A DNA stretch of 64,000 nt from Georgenia faecalis (GCF_003710105.1 NZ_CP033325.1:806001-870000), one strand, 5' to 3'. Numbered from the stretch's first letter, positions 10,521 through 19,276 are shown. A program made the numbers and translations. Notes: generated by a model not told the origin, from the sequence alone.

Positions 10521-10657
10521 GGCCCCAGTCTCTCACCGGCCCGGGCCCGACCCGGGGACCGCGCGCGGTCGTTGTGGAATTCCGGTCCGCGCGGGCCCGC
10601 TCCCGGGCACGATGGGCCCTGCGGCGCCGAGGCGGTGCCCGGCCCGGAGGGAGCGCC

Positions 10658-11311
10658 ATGAGCACGGAGGAGAGCCCGGCGGCCCGCCGCCTGCGACGCC
10701 CCACCTGGCGTGACCCACGGCTGGGGGTCGGCGTGCTACTCGTCGCCGGCTCCGTCGCGCTGACCACGTGGGTGGTGGGCGACGCCTCCCGCACCGTCGA
10801 CGTCTACGCGGCCGAGGCCACCCTCACGCCGGGGGACCGGCTCACCGACGAGGACGTGCGGGTGCTCCAGGCCCGCCCCGGTGGGCCGGAGGGCACGTAC
10901 CTCCTCGTCGCCGACGGGCTGCCCGAGGACGGCGTGCTCACCCGGGTGGTGGGCGAGGGTGAGATGATCCCCGCCGCGGCGGTGGGGCGGGTCGGCGATG
11001 TCGACCTCCGTCCGGTCGTCGTGCCGCTCACCGGCACGGTCCCCACGGGGCTCGGCCCGGGCACCGTCGTCGACCTGTGGCTCACCGACCCGGCGCGCCC
11101 GGGCGCGGCGACGGAGGAGCGGGCGGAGCCGTCGCTCCTCGCGGGGGACCTCGTCGTCGCGGACCTCGTCGAGTCCGACACGCTCTTCACCGGCGGCACG
11201 GGTACCTCCGTCGAGGTGCTCGTCCCCCGGGCCGAGCTCGCCGGGGTGCTCGACGCCCTGAGCGGGGACGGGGCGGTCGTCGTCGTCCCCGTGCCCGGGG
11301 GCGGGGGATGA
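10658..11311 (+). CDS. SAF domain protein, CpaB-like
   Basis: The 217-residue product has a short basic N-terminus, one membrane anchor (LGVGVLLVAGSVALTTWVV, residues ~23-41) and then a SAF domain (YAAEATLTPGDRLTDEDVRVLQ, ... VLTRVVGEGEMIPAAAV), followed by a beta-rich region (VVVPLTGTVPTGLGPGTVVDLW). This is the architecture of CpaB/RcpC, the periplasmic protein of type IVc (Tad/Flp) pili, and of flagellar FlgA-like chaperones. ATG at 10658 follows CGGAGGG. The next gene overlaps by four bases (ATGA) and encodes a TadZ/CpaE-like ATPase, but no prepilin, prepilin peptidase, TadA ATPase or TadB/C genes are in the window. The true role is therefore open. Confidence 0.75.
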   Translation: MSTEESPAARRLRRPTWRDPRLGVGVLLVAGSVALTTWVVGDASRTVDVYAAEATLTPGDRLTDEDVRVLQARPGGPEGTYLLVADGLPEDGVLTRVVGEGEMIPAAAVGRVGDVDLRPVVVPLTGTVPTGLGPGTVVDLWLTDPARPGAATEERAEPSLLAGDLVVADLVESDTLFTGGTGTSVEVLVPRAELAGVLDALSGDGAVVVVPVPGGGG

Positions 11312-12666
11312 CCACCGGGGTCCTCGTCGCCGTCCGCGGCCCGCGCGAGGCCGAGCTCGTCCAGCTCGCCGACGCCCGCGGTACGGGGCTGCGGGTGGTC
11401 CGCCGCTGCGCGGACCTCGCGGAGGTGCTGGCGGCCGCGGTGGCGGGGCTGGGCGCCGTCGCCGTGGTCTCGGGCGACCTCGAGGGGATGGACCGGACGG
11501 CCGTCGCCCGGCTGGGTGCGGCCGGCGTGCGCACGGTGCTCCTCGCGCCGCCCGAGGACGTCGAGCGGTGCCGGGCGCTCGGCGCCCATGCGGTCCTCGA
11601 CGCCGGGACGCCGGTCGCCGACTGGCTCACCACCGTCCAGGCCGCCGCCGCCAGCGAGGCCGGCGCGGATGGTGGCCCCGTCCCGACGGCGCGACGCGCC
11701 CCCCGCGCGGTCGCCGGTGCGGACGGCGCAGCGCCAGCCGGTGACGCGTCCGGGGACGCACCACCGGACGGTGAGGCGTCCCCGGACGCCGACGGCGCAC
11801 CGGGCGGCCCCGCGCCCCGGATCGTCGCCGTCTGGGGACCGCGGGGAGCCCCGGGCCGCACCACGGTGGCCGTCGCCCTGGCGGCCGAGCTCGCCGCCGC
11901 CGGCGAGTCGGTGCTCCTCGTCGACGCCGACACCGAGGCGCCGAGCGTCGTCCAGGTCCTCGGCCTGCTCGAGGAGAGCGCCGGCATCGCGGCCGCCGCG
12001 CGCGCGGCGGCCCACGGGCGGCTCGACCGGGCCGCCCTCGCCCGGGTCTGCCGTCTCACGTCCGAGGGGTTCCGGGTGCTGCCCGGGCTCACCCGCGCCG
12101 ACCGGTGGCGGGAGCTGCCGGCCTCCTCCCTGGAGGTGATCTGGGAGCGGGCGCGGGAGCTCGCGGCGTGGACGGTCGTCGACACGGCGGCCGGCGCGGA
12201 GGGGGCGCTGGGGGGCCTCGACGCCGCCTACACGCCCCGCCGCCACCAGGCCACGCTCTCCGCGCTCGAGGCCGCCGACGTCGTCCTCGTCGTCGGGGCC
12301 GGGGAGCCGGTGGGCATGCACCGCCTCGTCGTCGCCCTCGCCGAGCTCGCCGAGCGGGGGCTGCCGCGCCCGGGCGCGGAGCGGATCGTGCTCGTCAACC
12401 GGGTCCGGGCGTCCGCGGCCGGCCCCCGGCCCGAGGAGTCGGTGCGCGAGGCCCTCGCCCGGTTCGCGGACGTCGAGGACGCCGTCGTCGTCCCGGACGA
12501 CCGGGCCGCGGCGGACAAGGCGCTCCTCACGGGCGCCACGCTGCGCGAGGTGAGCCCCGCCTCCCCGGCGCGCATCGCCCTCGCCGAGCTCGCCGACCGG
12601 CTCTCCGGGTCCGGCACGCCTCGGCGGCGACGTCGGCGTGCCGCCCGCCGGCGTGGGCGAGACTGA
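11308..12666 (+). CDS. TadZ/CpaE-like MinD-family ATPase with degenerate Walker A
   Basis: The 452-residue protein has an N-terminal receiver-like half (residues 1-120, strand/helix pattern with LAEVLAAAVAGLGAVAVVSGDLEGMD), a Ser/Asp/Pro-rich linker (~125-170), and a C-terminal MinD/ParA-type P-loop domain (~170-430). The P-loop reads VWGPRGAPGRTTVAVALA: the catalytic lysine of the canonical GKT is Arg, and the MinD signature lysine is absent. The following strand LLVDADTEAPSVVQVLGL is well kept. CpaE/TadZ proteins position pilus machinery and often show such atypical P-loops. The C-terminus is a run of Arg. It is coupled by ATGA to the CpaB-like gene; the two likely work together at the membrane. 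Confidence 0.75.
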   Translation: MTTGVLVAVRGPREAELVQLADARGTGLRVVRRCADLAEVLAAAVAGLGAVAVVSGDLEGMDRTAVARLGAAGVRTVLLAPPEDVERCRALGAHAVLDAGTPVADWLTTVQAAAASEAGADGGPVPTARRAPRAVAGADGAAPAGDASGDAPPDGEASPDADGAPGGPAPRIVAVWGPRGAPGRTTVAVALAAELAAAGESVLLVDADTEAPSVVQVLGLLEESAGIAAAARAAAHGRLDRAALARVCRLTSEGFRVLPGLTRADRWRELPASSLEVIWERARELAAWTVVDTAAGAEGALGGLDAAYTPRRHQATLSALEAADVVLVVGAGEPVGMHRLVVALAELAERGLPRPGAERIVLVNRVRASAAGPRPEESVREALARFADVEDAVVVPDDRAAADKALLTGATLREVSPASPARIALAELADRLSGSGTPRRRRRRAARRRGRD

Positions 12667-12670
12667 GGGC

Positions 12671-13156
12671 ATGCGCGTCTACCTCCCGGCGACAGCCGAC
12701 GACCTCGCCCATCCCAGCCTCGCGCCGAGGTGGGCCCACACGGTGACCCAGGCCCTCCGCGTCGCCCTGCCCGATGAGGACGTCGAAGGCCTCGCGGAGT
12801 CGGCGATGCTCGCCGCGGCCGACGAGAGCGTCGAGCGGATCCGCACGGACGGGGCATCCGTGATGCGCCGGGTGGTCGTCGCCGCCGATGTCGACGATAC
12901 GGAGATCGCCGACACGGAGATCGATGACGCGGGGGCGGCCGGCGACGAGGAGCGGCTGCCCAGCGCGGTGCTCGTGCGGACCGCGGTCCCCTGGTCGCAG
13001 GTGGTGAGCATCCACGTCGACGAGGGCGCCGCTGAGGCGGACGTCCGGGCGGCGGTGGCCGGCGACGACGACGCCCTCGAGCGGGCCGCGGAGCGGGACC
13101 TGCTCTGGTACGACGTCGTCGAGCTCGCGCAGCTCCGGGGCGAGCTCGCCGAGTAG
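12671..13156 (+). CDS. DUF6912-like actinobacterial protein
   Basis: A 161-residue protein beginning MRVYLPATADDLAHPS and containing RVVVAADV and VPWSQVVSIHVDE, with a closing LLWYDVVELAQLRGEL segment. This pattern matches the small DUF6912 family common in actinobacteria, whose function is unknown. It is acidic, soluble, and lacks export signals. It begins four bases after the TadZ-like gene, suggesting one transcript. A 42-base perfect palindrome terminates it at 13196-13237. Confidence 0.7.
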   Translation: MRVYLPATADDLAHPSLAPRWAHTVTQALRVALPDEDVEGLAESAMLAAADESVERIRTDGASVMRRVVVAADVDDTEIADTEIDDAGAAGDEERLPSAVLVRTAVPWSQVVSIHVDEGAAEADVRAAVAGDDDALERAAERDLLWYDVVELAQLRGELAE

Positions 13157-13195
13157 CCGCGCGCCGCGCACCACCGGGCACCTGGCCGCGACGAC

Positions 13196-13237
13196 GAAGG
13201 GGTGGCGGCCGGACCCGGGTCCGGCCGCCACCCCTTC
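13196..13237. terminator. 42-base perfect palindromic bidirectional terminator
   Basis: Nineteen-base arms (13196-13214 and 13219-13237) starting GAAGGGGTGGCGG pair without mismatch around CCGG, and the complete 42 bases are self-complementary. It lies between convergent genes (stops at 13156 and 13249) and can terminate transcription from both sides. Confidence 0.85.
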
Positions 13238-13248
13238 GGTGGCGCGGG

Positions 13249-15114
13249 TCAGCTGCCGATCGCCGAGCGGGCGGCCGCCCTGATGATCATGCCGGCCTCC
13301 CGCTGGGTGATGAGCTCGTCGTCGGCGAGGGGCCGGACGGCGTCACCGACGTGCCGGACGAACTGGCCGTGGCTGTCGTAGTCGCCGTTCTCGTCGATGA
13401 GGTCGTTGATCGTGCACCCGTCGCCGAGGTCGACGTTGGTCACGCCGCTGTCGATCCCGCCGATGACGACCGTGTCCCGGCTGTCGGGGCACTCGCCGGG
13501 CGCCTGCTCGGCGACGGTGAGGGTGAGGGTGTCCTCGGTGGTGTTGCCGGCGTTGTCGGTGGCCCGGTAGGCGAGGGTGTGCTCGCCGGGCTCGGAGATG
13601 GTGATCGCCGCGTGGTAGTGCGTGAACTCCCCGCCGTCGAGGGAGTACTCGAGGGTGTCGACGCCGGAGCCGGCGTCGGTGGCGGCGAGGGTGATCTGGG
13701 CGGAGCCGAGGTAGCTGCCGTCCTCGTCCTGGTCGCCGGTGACCGTGGCGGTGACCTCGGGGGCGGTGGTGTCCGGGTCGGGGTCGGGGGCGTCCTCGGC
13801 GACGGTGAGGGTGAGGGTGTCCTCGGTGGTGTTGCCGGCGTTGTCGGTGGCCCGGTAGGCGAGGGTGTGCTCGCCGGCCTCGGAGATGGCGATCGCCGCG
13901 TGGTAATGCGTGAACTCCCCGCCGTCGAGGGAGTACTCGAGGGTGTCGACGCCGGAGCCGGCGTCGGTGGCGGCGAGGGTGATCTGGGCGGAGCCGAGGT
14001 AGTGGCCGTCCTCGTCCTGGTCGCCGGTGACCGTGGCGGTGACCTCGGGGGCGGTGGTGTCCGGGTCCGGGTCGGGGGCGTCCTCGGCGACGGTGAGGGT
14101 GAGGGTGTCCTCGGTGGTGTTGCCGGCGTTGTCGGTGGCCCGGTAGGCGAGGGTGTGCTCGCCGGCCTCGGAGATGGTGATCGCCGCGTGGTAATGCGTG
14201 AACTCGCCGTCGTCGAGGGAGTACTCGAGGGTGTCGATGCCGGAGCCGGCGTCGGTGGCGGCCAGGGTGACCTGGGCGGAGCCGAGGTAGTGGCCGTCCT
14301 CGTCCTGGTCGCCGGTGACCGTGGCGGTGACCTCGGGGGCGGTGGTGTCCGGGTCCGGGTCGGGGGCGTCCTCGGCGACGGTGAGGGTGAGGGTGTCCTC
14401 GGCGGTGTTGCCGGCGTTGTCGGTCGCCCGGTAGGCGAGGGTGTGCTCGCCGGGGGTGTCGACGGTGATGGGTGTGGTGTAGGCGGTGTAGGCGCCGTCG
14501 TCGAGGGAGTACTCGAGGGTGTCGACGCCGGAGCCGGCGTCGGTGGCGGCCAGGGTGACCTGGGCGGAACCGAGGTAGCTGCCGTCCTCGTCCTGCTCGC
14601 CGGTGACCGTGGCGGTGACCTCCGGGGCGGTGGTGTCCGGGTCCGGGTCCGGGTCGCCGCCGGTGACGACCAGCTCGCCCCACATCTGCCCGTGGCCCGG
14701 GATTGCGCAGAAGTAGCGGTACGTGCCCGGGGTGAGGGTGACCTCGACCTCGTAGCGCCCGCCGTTCGCGTCGAAGGGGTTGGCGACGATGTTGAGGTCG
14801 ACGTCGTGGTTGTACCCCGGGGTCGAGGTGTCGAACGTGAGGGTGTGCGGCATCCCGGTGGTGTTCCCCGCGGCCACGCTGTTGTCGAAGACGACGGTGG
14901 CGGTGCCGGCGACCGCCGTCCCCGGTTCGATGAGGTAGTCGACCACGCTGTTGCCCGCGGTCCACGTGAGCACCTGGTCCGCCGCCGAGGCGGTCGACGG
15001 GACGAGCGTGAGGCCGGTGAGGGCCGCGAGGAGCGCGACGACGATCCGGCGGAGGGTCCCTCGGCGCTCCGGGCGGGGCGCTGGGGTGGGGGGTGAGGTC
15101 ACGGACTGGGACAT
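13249..15114 (-). CDS. Secreted cupredoxin protein with four OmpL47-like repeats
   Basis: The 621-residue product has a Sec signal peptide (RRIVVALLAALTGLTLVP, cleavage after ASA near residue 44). A plastocyanin-like cupredoxin domain follows (~45-155) with type 1 copper ligands: His in MPHTLTF, then Cys, His and Met in YFCAIPGHGQMWGEL. Residues ~160-543 are four 96-residue repeats beginning DTTAPEVTATVTG with SGVDTLEYSLD and TLAYRATDNAGNT, resembling Ig-like/OmpL47-type beta domains. The last ~77 residues are an unnamed domain also found in the neighbouring 1336-residue protein. The protein is probably an extracellular electron carrier or copper-binding adhesin. It is the third gene of the laccase cluster. 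The ribosome-binding site (GGAAGG) is rather distant, so a nearby alternative start is possible. Confidence 0.85.
   Translation of the reverse strand: MSQSVTSPPTPAPRPERRGTLRRIVVALLAALTGLTLVPSTASAADQVLTWTAGNSVVDYLIEPGTAVAGTATVVFDNSVAAGNTTGMPHTLTFDTSTPGYNHDVDLNIVANPFDANGGRYEVEVTLTPGTYRYFCAIPGHGQMWGELVVTGGDPDPDPDTTAPEVTATVTGEQDEDGSYLGSAQVTLAATDAGSGVDTLEYSLDDGAYTAYTTPITVDTPGEHTLAYRATDNAGNTAEDTLTLTVAEDAPDPDPDTTAPEVTATVTGDQDEDGHYLGSAQVTLAATDAGSGIDTLEYSLDDGEFTHYHAAITISEAGEHTLAYRATDNAGNTTEDTLTLTVAEDAPDPDPDTTAPEVTATVTGDQDEDGHYLGSAQITLAATDAGSGVDTLEYSLDGGEFTHYHAAIAISEAGEHTLAYRATDNAGNTTEDTLTLTVAEDAPDPDPDTTAPEVTATVTGDQDEDGSYLGSAQITLAATDAGSGVDTLEYSLDGGEFTHYHAAITISEPGEHTLAYRATDNAGNTTEDTLTLTVAEQAPGECPDSRDTVVIGGIDSGVTNVDLGDGCTINDLIDENGDYDSHGQFVRHVGDAVRPLADDELITQREAGMIIRAAARSAIGS
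13486..14637 (-). repeat. Four tandem 288-base coding repeats
   Basis: Within the cupredoxin gene, units beginning at 14637, 14349, 14061 and 13773 (minus strand) have an exact 288-base period (96 codons). Neighbouring units differ at only a few residues, for example GDQDEDGHYLG versus GDQDEDGSYLG, and FTHYHAAI in three of the four. The first unit is the most divergent. Such near-identity suggests recent amplification and makes the copy number prone to change by recombination or to assembly error. Confidence 0.9.
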
Positions 15115-15205
15115 GTGAGGGGTGAGCCTTCCGGGTGTGCTGCGAAGGATGACGAGAGGGGCCGGTGCGGCGGGCGCGAGACGCCCGCCGCACCGGCATG
15201 ACGGC

Positions 15206-18200
15206 CTAGGACAGGTCCCGCACGCGGACGTTGCGGAACTCCATGAGGTCGTTGGTGCCGTGGTTCTGCAGGCCGATGAACCCGCTGACGAACTGCCGCA
15301 GGTCCGTGGGCGGGTCGCCCGCACGCGAGGACTCCTGGCCCGGCGCGTTCTCCCACTCGTTGATGACCACGCCGTTGCGCAGGATCGTGTACTGCTGGCC
15401 GACGACGCGGATCTCGTAGTCGTTCCACACGCCACGCTCGGTCGCCCCGGCCCCGTCGAGGCCGACGGGGTCGAAGTTGTAGACCGACCCCGTCTTCTGG
15501 GGCTCACCGGACGGACCGTCGTAGATCTGGATCTCGTGACCGCAGGAGATCGCCACCCACGCCTCGGACTGGCCCTGGCCGCACTCCGGCTGCTCCGCGG
15601 CGGTGGGGTCCGGGAAGCGCACGAACACCCCGCTGTTGGCGAAGGTGTCGCCGGTGGAGACGTCCCGGAACTGCAGCTTGAGCGAGAAGTCGGTGAACTC
15701 CTCCTCCTCGTACCACAGCATGCCCAGGCCTCCGCGGCTGAGCAGCGAGCCGCCCGGGAGCAGCTCGAAGGTCCCGCCCGGGGCCTGCCGCCAGCCGTCG
15801 AGGGACTCAGGCGTCCCGTCGAACAGCCACCGGTAGCCGGTCTCGCCGGGCCGCCCGACGGCGGACGCCGCGGCCGCGTTGCTCAGCCGGCCACCGTCGC
15901 GGCCGGTGAGGACGCCGTCGTCGCGCAGCTGGCGGACCAGCGCGTTGACGTGCCGGATGAACGCGCCGTGGTTGTCCCACTCGCCCTCGTCGTTGATGAG
16001 GTCGGCGATGGTGCACCCCCCGAGGTCCTGGTTGGCCACGCCGGAGTCCACCTCACCGACCCACACCGTCTCGCGGACGTCGGGCACGGCGCACTCGATG
16101 GCGACGGGCGTCTCGACCGTCTCCACCGTGCCGTCGGCGTAGGTGACCGTCAGCGTGGCGGTGTACTCGTCGACCCGGTCGTAGGTGTGCCGCGGGTCGG
16201 CCTCGGTCGACGTGGTGCCGTCGCCGAAGTCCCACTCCCAGGCCACGCCACCGGAGCGCGAGCCGGTGAACTGCACCGTCAGCGGGCTGCTCTGCACGCT
16301 CGCCGCCTGCGCCGTCGGCGCCGGGGTGGCCGGACCGCCGGTGTAGGCGATGCGGATGAGCTTCTGGTTCTCGTGCAGGGTGAAGAAGCCGCTGCCGTAG
16401 TCGAGGAGGTACAGCGCGCCGTCGGGGCCGAAGTCGGCGTCCATCCAGCTCTGCAGCTGGTTGCTGCCGCCGCCGGCCCGGATGATGTGGCGCAGGTCCT
16501 CGGCGAACGCCGGGGGCGCCTGCTCGTCGACGCCCTCCGGGTCGGCGGTGATCGCCACCCGGTTGTTGGAGTTCGACTGGTCACCGATGAGCCACTTGCC
16601 CTCCCAGTACTCCGGCCAGGCGACGTCGCTGTCCGGCGAGACCTGCGAGGTGCGGTAGGTCGGGCCGGACATGACGGCCTGACCGCCGCCCCGCAGGTAC
16701 GGCTGGGTGTAGGTGACCTCGTCCTCGACGTAGCTGGGGATGCCGGCCTCGTCCCGCGGGAAGACCGGGCCGCCGCCGCCGGGGGAGTACCAGATCATGT
16801 TGTCCCGGGCGTCGGGGATGTCCACGAGGCCGGTGTTGCGCGGTGACGTGTTCTGCAGGTCGTCGCAGTCGTACCAGTCGGTGAGGACGCTGGCGTCGGT
16901 GTTGCTGCGGTCCCGGTACGGCTGCCGGTTGCCCATGCAGTACGGCCAGCCCTGGTTCCCGGCCGAGGTGATGATGGTCGCCGTCTCGTACTTGGCCGGG
17001 CCCAGCTCGGGGTTCGGTCCGAAGGCGTCCGGGCCCACCCAGGCCGCGGTCAGCCAGTCGGTGTCCGGGTCGATCTGGATGCGCGAGGGGTTGCGCACGC
17101 CCATGACGTAGATCTCCGGGCGGGCCTGCTCGCCGTTCCCCTCGTCGCCGGTGAAGAGGTTGTCCTCGGGGACCGTGTACGTACCGTCCTCCTCGGGGTG
17201 GATCCGCAGGATCTTCCCGTTGAGGTCGTTGGTGTTGCCCGAGGTGCGGCGCGCGTCCTGGAACGAGATCCCGGCGTACTCCTGGGTCCAGTTGTTCCCG
17301 GAGTAGCCGTCCGAGCCCTGGGAGGAGTTGTTGTCACCGGTGGCGACGTACAGGTTGCCGTCGTCGTCGAAGCCCATGCCGCCGCCGGCGTGGCAGCAGC
17401 TGTGGATCTGGGTCTCCCACTCGAGGAGGTCCACGCGGGTGTCCTGGTCGATGGTGAGGTTCTCCCGGTCGTAGGTGAACCTCGAGACGGTCCGCATCCC
17501 CACCCGGTTCTCGGTGTCGATGGACTCGTAGGGCATCCAGTAGACGTAGAGCCAGCTGTTCTCGGCGAAGTTCGGGTCGGGCTCGATGCCGAACAGGCCC
17601 TCCTCGGTCTTGACGAGCTCGCCACCGCTGCCGCGGTTGCCGAACACGTCGAGCACGGTGAGCAGCGTGGCCTCACCGGTGTCCGGGTCCCACTGGTGGA
17701 TGGTGCCGCAGCCAAGCCCGACGTTCGGGTCGTCCCACGACGGGATCGGGCCGGTGGCGCAGGCGCCGCGGCCGACGTAGAAGATCGTGCCGTCGTCGGC
17801 GGCGACCAGGCCGTGAGGCTCACCGATCTGGTCGAGCTCGCCCGGTGCGTTCGGCGTCGTCAGGCGCTCGATCTCGTAGTTCGCACCGATGGTGGCCTGG
17901 CAGTCACCGCGCACGATGCCGCTGGACCACTGGATGGCACCGAGCAGGTGGCTGCGGAAGCCGTCCTCGTCGTAGCTCTCCGGGGTGCCGCCCATGCCGG
18001 TGTAGAAGGAGCGTCCGCCGTCGTAGTCACGGCACCAGGAGATGGGGTGGAACGGGCCGTTGGCGGTGGGGCCGGCGTTGTAGTCCCACTCCTGGACCTG
18101 GGCGACGGTGTGGACCTCGCCGATCGGGTTGGTCTCCCAGTTGAGCCACTTGTCGGAGCGCGTCCAGTTGAGCGGCAGGCCCTCGTTGGCCACGTGCTGG

Positions 18201-19216
18201 CGGTCGACGACGTTGACGGTCGCCTCCTCGGCCGGGATCTCCACCGGGGGAGGGTTGGCCGACGCGTCGGTGAACAGCAGCCAGTCCGCGAGCTGGGTGA
18301 GATCGTCACCGGCGTTCTCGGTGATGTCGAGCTGGAAGTACTGGTACGCCTCGGTGTTCTCGATCTCGTAGGCCTTGCGCTGGAAGCGCTGGGGGAAGTC
18401 GTCGCTGCGGGTGTCGAGGTCCACCCACGTCTCGCCGTCGGTGGACCCGCGCAGCGTCCACGCCTGAGGGTCGCGGCCGGCGGCGTCGTTGGCCGAGGTC
18501 ATCACGTAGCTCGTGATGACGGCCGGCTCCGCGAGCTCCACGGTGAGGGTCGCGGTGGGCTCGAACGCGAGCCACTTGGTGCCCTCGTCGTCGTCGATGA
18601 GGTTGGCCGCGACCTCGTTGGGCGGGTTCTCGGCGGTCGCCGAGATGCTGGCGACCTCCTCCGGGGTCGGGCGGATACCGGCGGGCCGGGCCCCGAGGAG
18701 ACCGGTGAACCACTGCGAGTCCACCTGGGCCGCGACGGCGTCACGGACCCCGAGGAAGCCGCCGCCGTCGTGGATGAAGTCCTGCAGCGCGGCCTCCTGG
18801 GCCGCGTCCAAGGCGCTGCCCTCGGCGGAGAGGAAGACCACCCCGCGGTAGAGGTCGAGGGTCTCCTCGGTGAAGTCGCCGGGGTCCGTGGAGACCGTCA
18901 CCTCGAAGCCACCGTCCTCGCCGAGCTCGGTGATGGTGCGGGCGGCCTCCTCGACCGGGTCGTCCTGGGCCTGCGGGTCGCCGTGGAAGACGAGCACGTT
19001 GACGTCCCCCGCCTGCCCGTCCGCGGCCGGGGCGGGACCGGCGGGGCGCTTGGCGGCGGTGCCCGCGGTCGCCGCGGCGTCTGCGCTGCCGGGCAGGGCG
19101 AGCGCCGGTGCCGCGGTCATGCTCAGCATCAGCGCCGCGCTGGCGGTCAGGACCCCTGCGTGCCGGAGTCGGCGAAGCCGTCCGCCGGTGGATGGGCTTC
19201 TTCGTTGCGTAGGCAA
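15206..19216 (-). CDS. Secreted ThuA / discoidin / PQQ-sugar dehydrogenase / PKD / DUF1080 mosaic
   Basis: A 1336-residue exported protein with signal peptide (LTASAALMLSMTAAPALAL). A ThuA-like (glutamine amidotransferase-fold) domain runs from ~72 to 180 and resumes at ~325-445 (HPISWCRDYDGGRSFYTGMG). Between the two halves sits a discoidin/F5-8C module (~185-320; VITSYVMTSAND, WTLRGSTDGETW). A glucose/sorbosone-dehydrogenase-like propeller spans ~447-955 (GEPHGLVAADDGTIFYVGRG, HAGGGMGFDDDGNLYVATGD). A PKD domain (WEWDFGDGTTS, ~965-1040), an unnamed domain shared with the cupredoxin gene (~1042-1122) and a DUF1080 hydrolase-like domain (~1124-1336) follow. The TTG start has a strong GAGGGGGAG site four bases upstream. 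It probably binds and oxidises or hydrolyses extracellular sugars; the substrate is unknown. Confidence 0.85.
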   Translation of the reverse strand: MPTQRRSPSTGGRLRRLRHAGVLTASAALMLSMTAAPALALPGSADAAATAGTAAKRPAGPAPAADGQAGDVNVLVFHGDPQAQDDPVEEAARTITELGEDGGFEVTVSTDPGDFTEETLDLYRGVVFLSAEGSALDAAQEAALQDFIHDGGGFLGVRDAVAAQVDSQWFTGLLGARPAGIRPTPEEVASISATAENPPNEVAANLIDDDEGTKWLAFEPTATLTVELAEPAVITSYVMTSANDAAGRDPQAWTLRGSTDGETWVDLDTRSDDFPQRFQRKAYEIENTEAYQYFQLDITENAGDDLTQLADWLLFTDASANPPPVEIPAEEATVNVVDRQHVANEGLPLNWTRSDKWLNWETNPIGEVHTVAQVQEWDYNAGPTANGPFHPISWCRDYDGGRSFYTGMGGTPESYDEDGFRSHLLGAIQWSSGIVRGDCQATIGANYEIERLTTPNAPGELDQIGEPHGLVAADDGTIFYVGRGACATGPIPSWDDPNVGLGCGTIHQWDPDTGEATLLTVLDVFGNRGSGGELVKTEEGLFGIEPDPNFAENSWLYVYWMPYESIDTENRVGMRTVSRFTYDRENLTIDQDTRVDLLEWETQIHSCCHAGGGMGFDDDGNLYVATGDNNSSQGSDGYSGNNWTQEYAGISFQDARRTSGNTNDLNGKILRIHPEEDGTYTVPEDNLFTGDEGNGEQARPEIYVMGVRNPSRIQIDPDTDWLTAAWVGPDAFGPNPELGPAKYETATIITSAGNQGWPYCMGNRQPYRDRSNTDASVLTDWYDCDDLQNTSPRNTGLVDIPDARDNMIWYSPGGGGPVFPRDEAGIPSYVEDEVTYTQPYLRGGGQAVMSGPTYRTSQVSPDSDVAWPEYWEGKWLIGDQSNSNNRVAITADPEGVDEQAPPAFAEDLRHIIRAGGGSNQLQSWMDADFGPDGALYLLDYGSGFFTLHENQKLIRIAYTGGPATPAPTAQAASVQSSPLTVQFTGSRSGGVAWEWDFGDGTTSTEADPRHTYDRVDEYTATLTVTYADGTVETVETPVAIECAVPDVRETVWVGEVDSGVANQDLGGCTIADLINDEGEWDNHGAFIRHVNALVRQLRDDGVLTGRDGGRLSNAAAASAVGRPGETGYRWLFDGTPESLDGWRQAPGGTFELLPGGSLLSRGGLGMLWYEEEEFTDFSLKLQFRDVSTGDTFANSGVFVRFPDPTAAEQPECGQGQSEAWVAISCGHEIQIYDGPSGEPQKTGSVYNFDPVGLDGAGATERGVWNDYEIRVVGQQYTILRNGVVINEWENAPGQESSRAGDPPTDLRQFVSGFIGLQNHGTNDLMEFRNVRVRDLS

Positions 19217-19240
19217 TTCTCCCCCTCGGAGTACGACGTC

Positions 19241-19263
19241 GCCCCCGGCGGTGTGCCGGGGGC
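19241..19263 (-). terminator. Hairpin between laccase and mosaic gene
   Basis: Nine-base arms GCCCCCGGC/GCCGGGGGC surround a five-base loop, 14 bases after the laccase stop (minus strand) and 25 bases before the TTG start of the mosaic gene. It may attenuate readthrough or stabilise the laccase message rather than fully separate the two genes. Confidence 0.55.
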
Positions 19264-19276
19264 GCGAGACCAGCGG

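Noticed and set aside
10574-10657. GGAAT at 10577 as another SigR promoter
   Set aside because: No GTT lies 18 or 19 bases downstream; the sequence there is GCTC.
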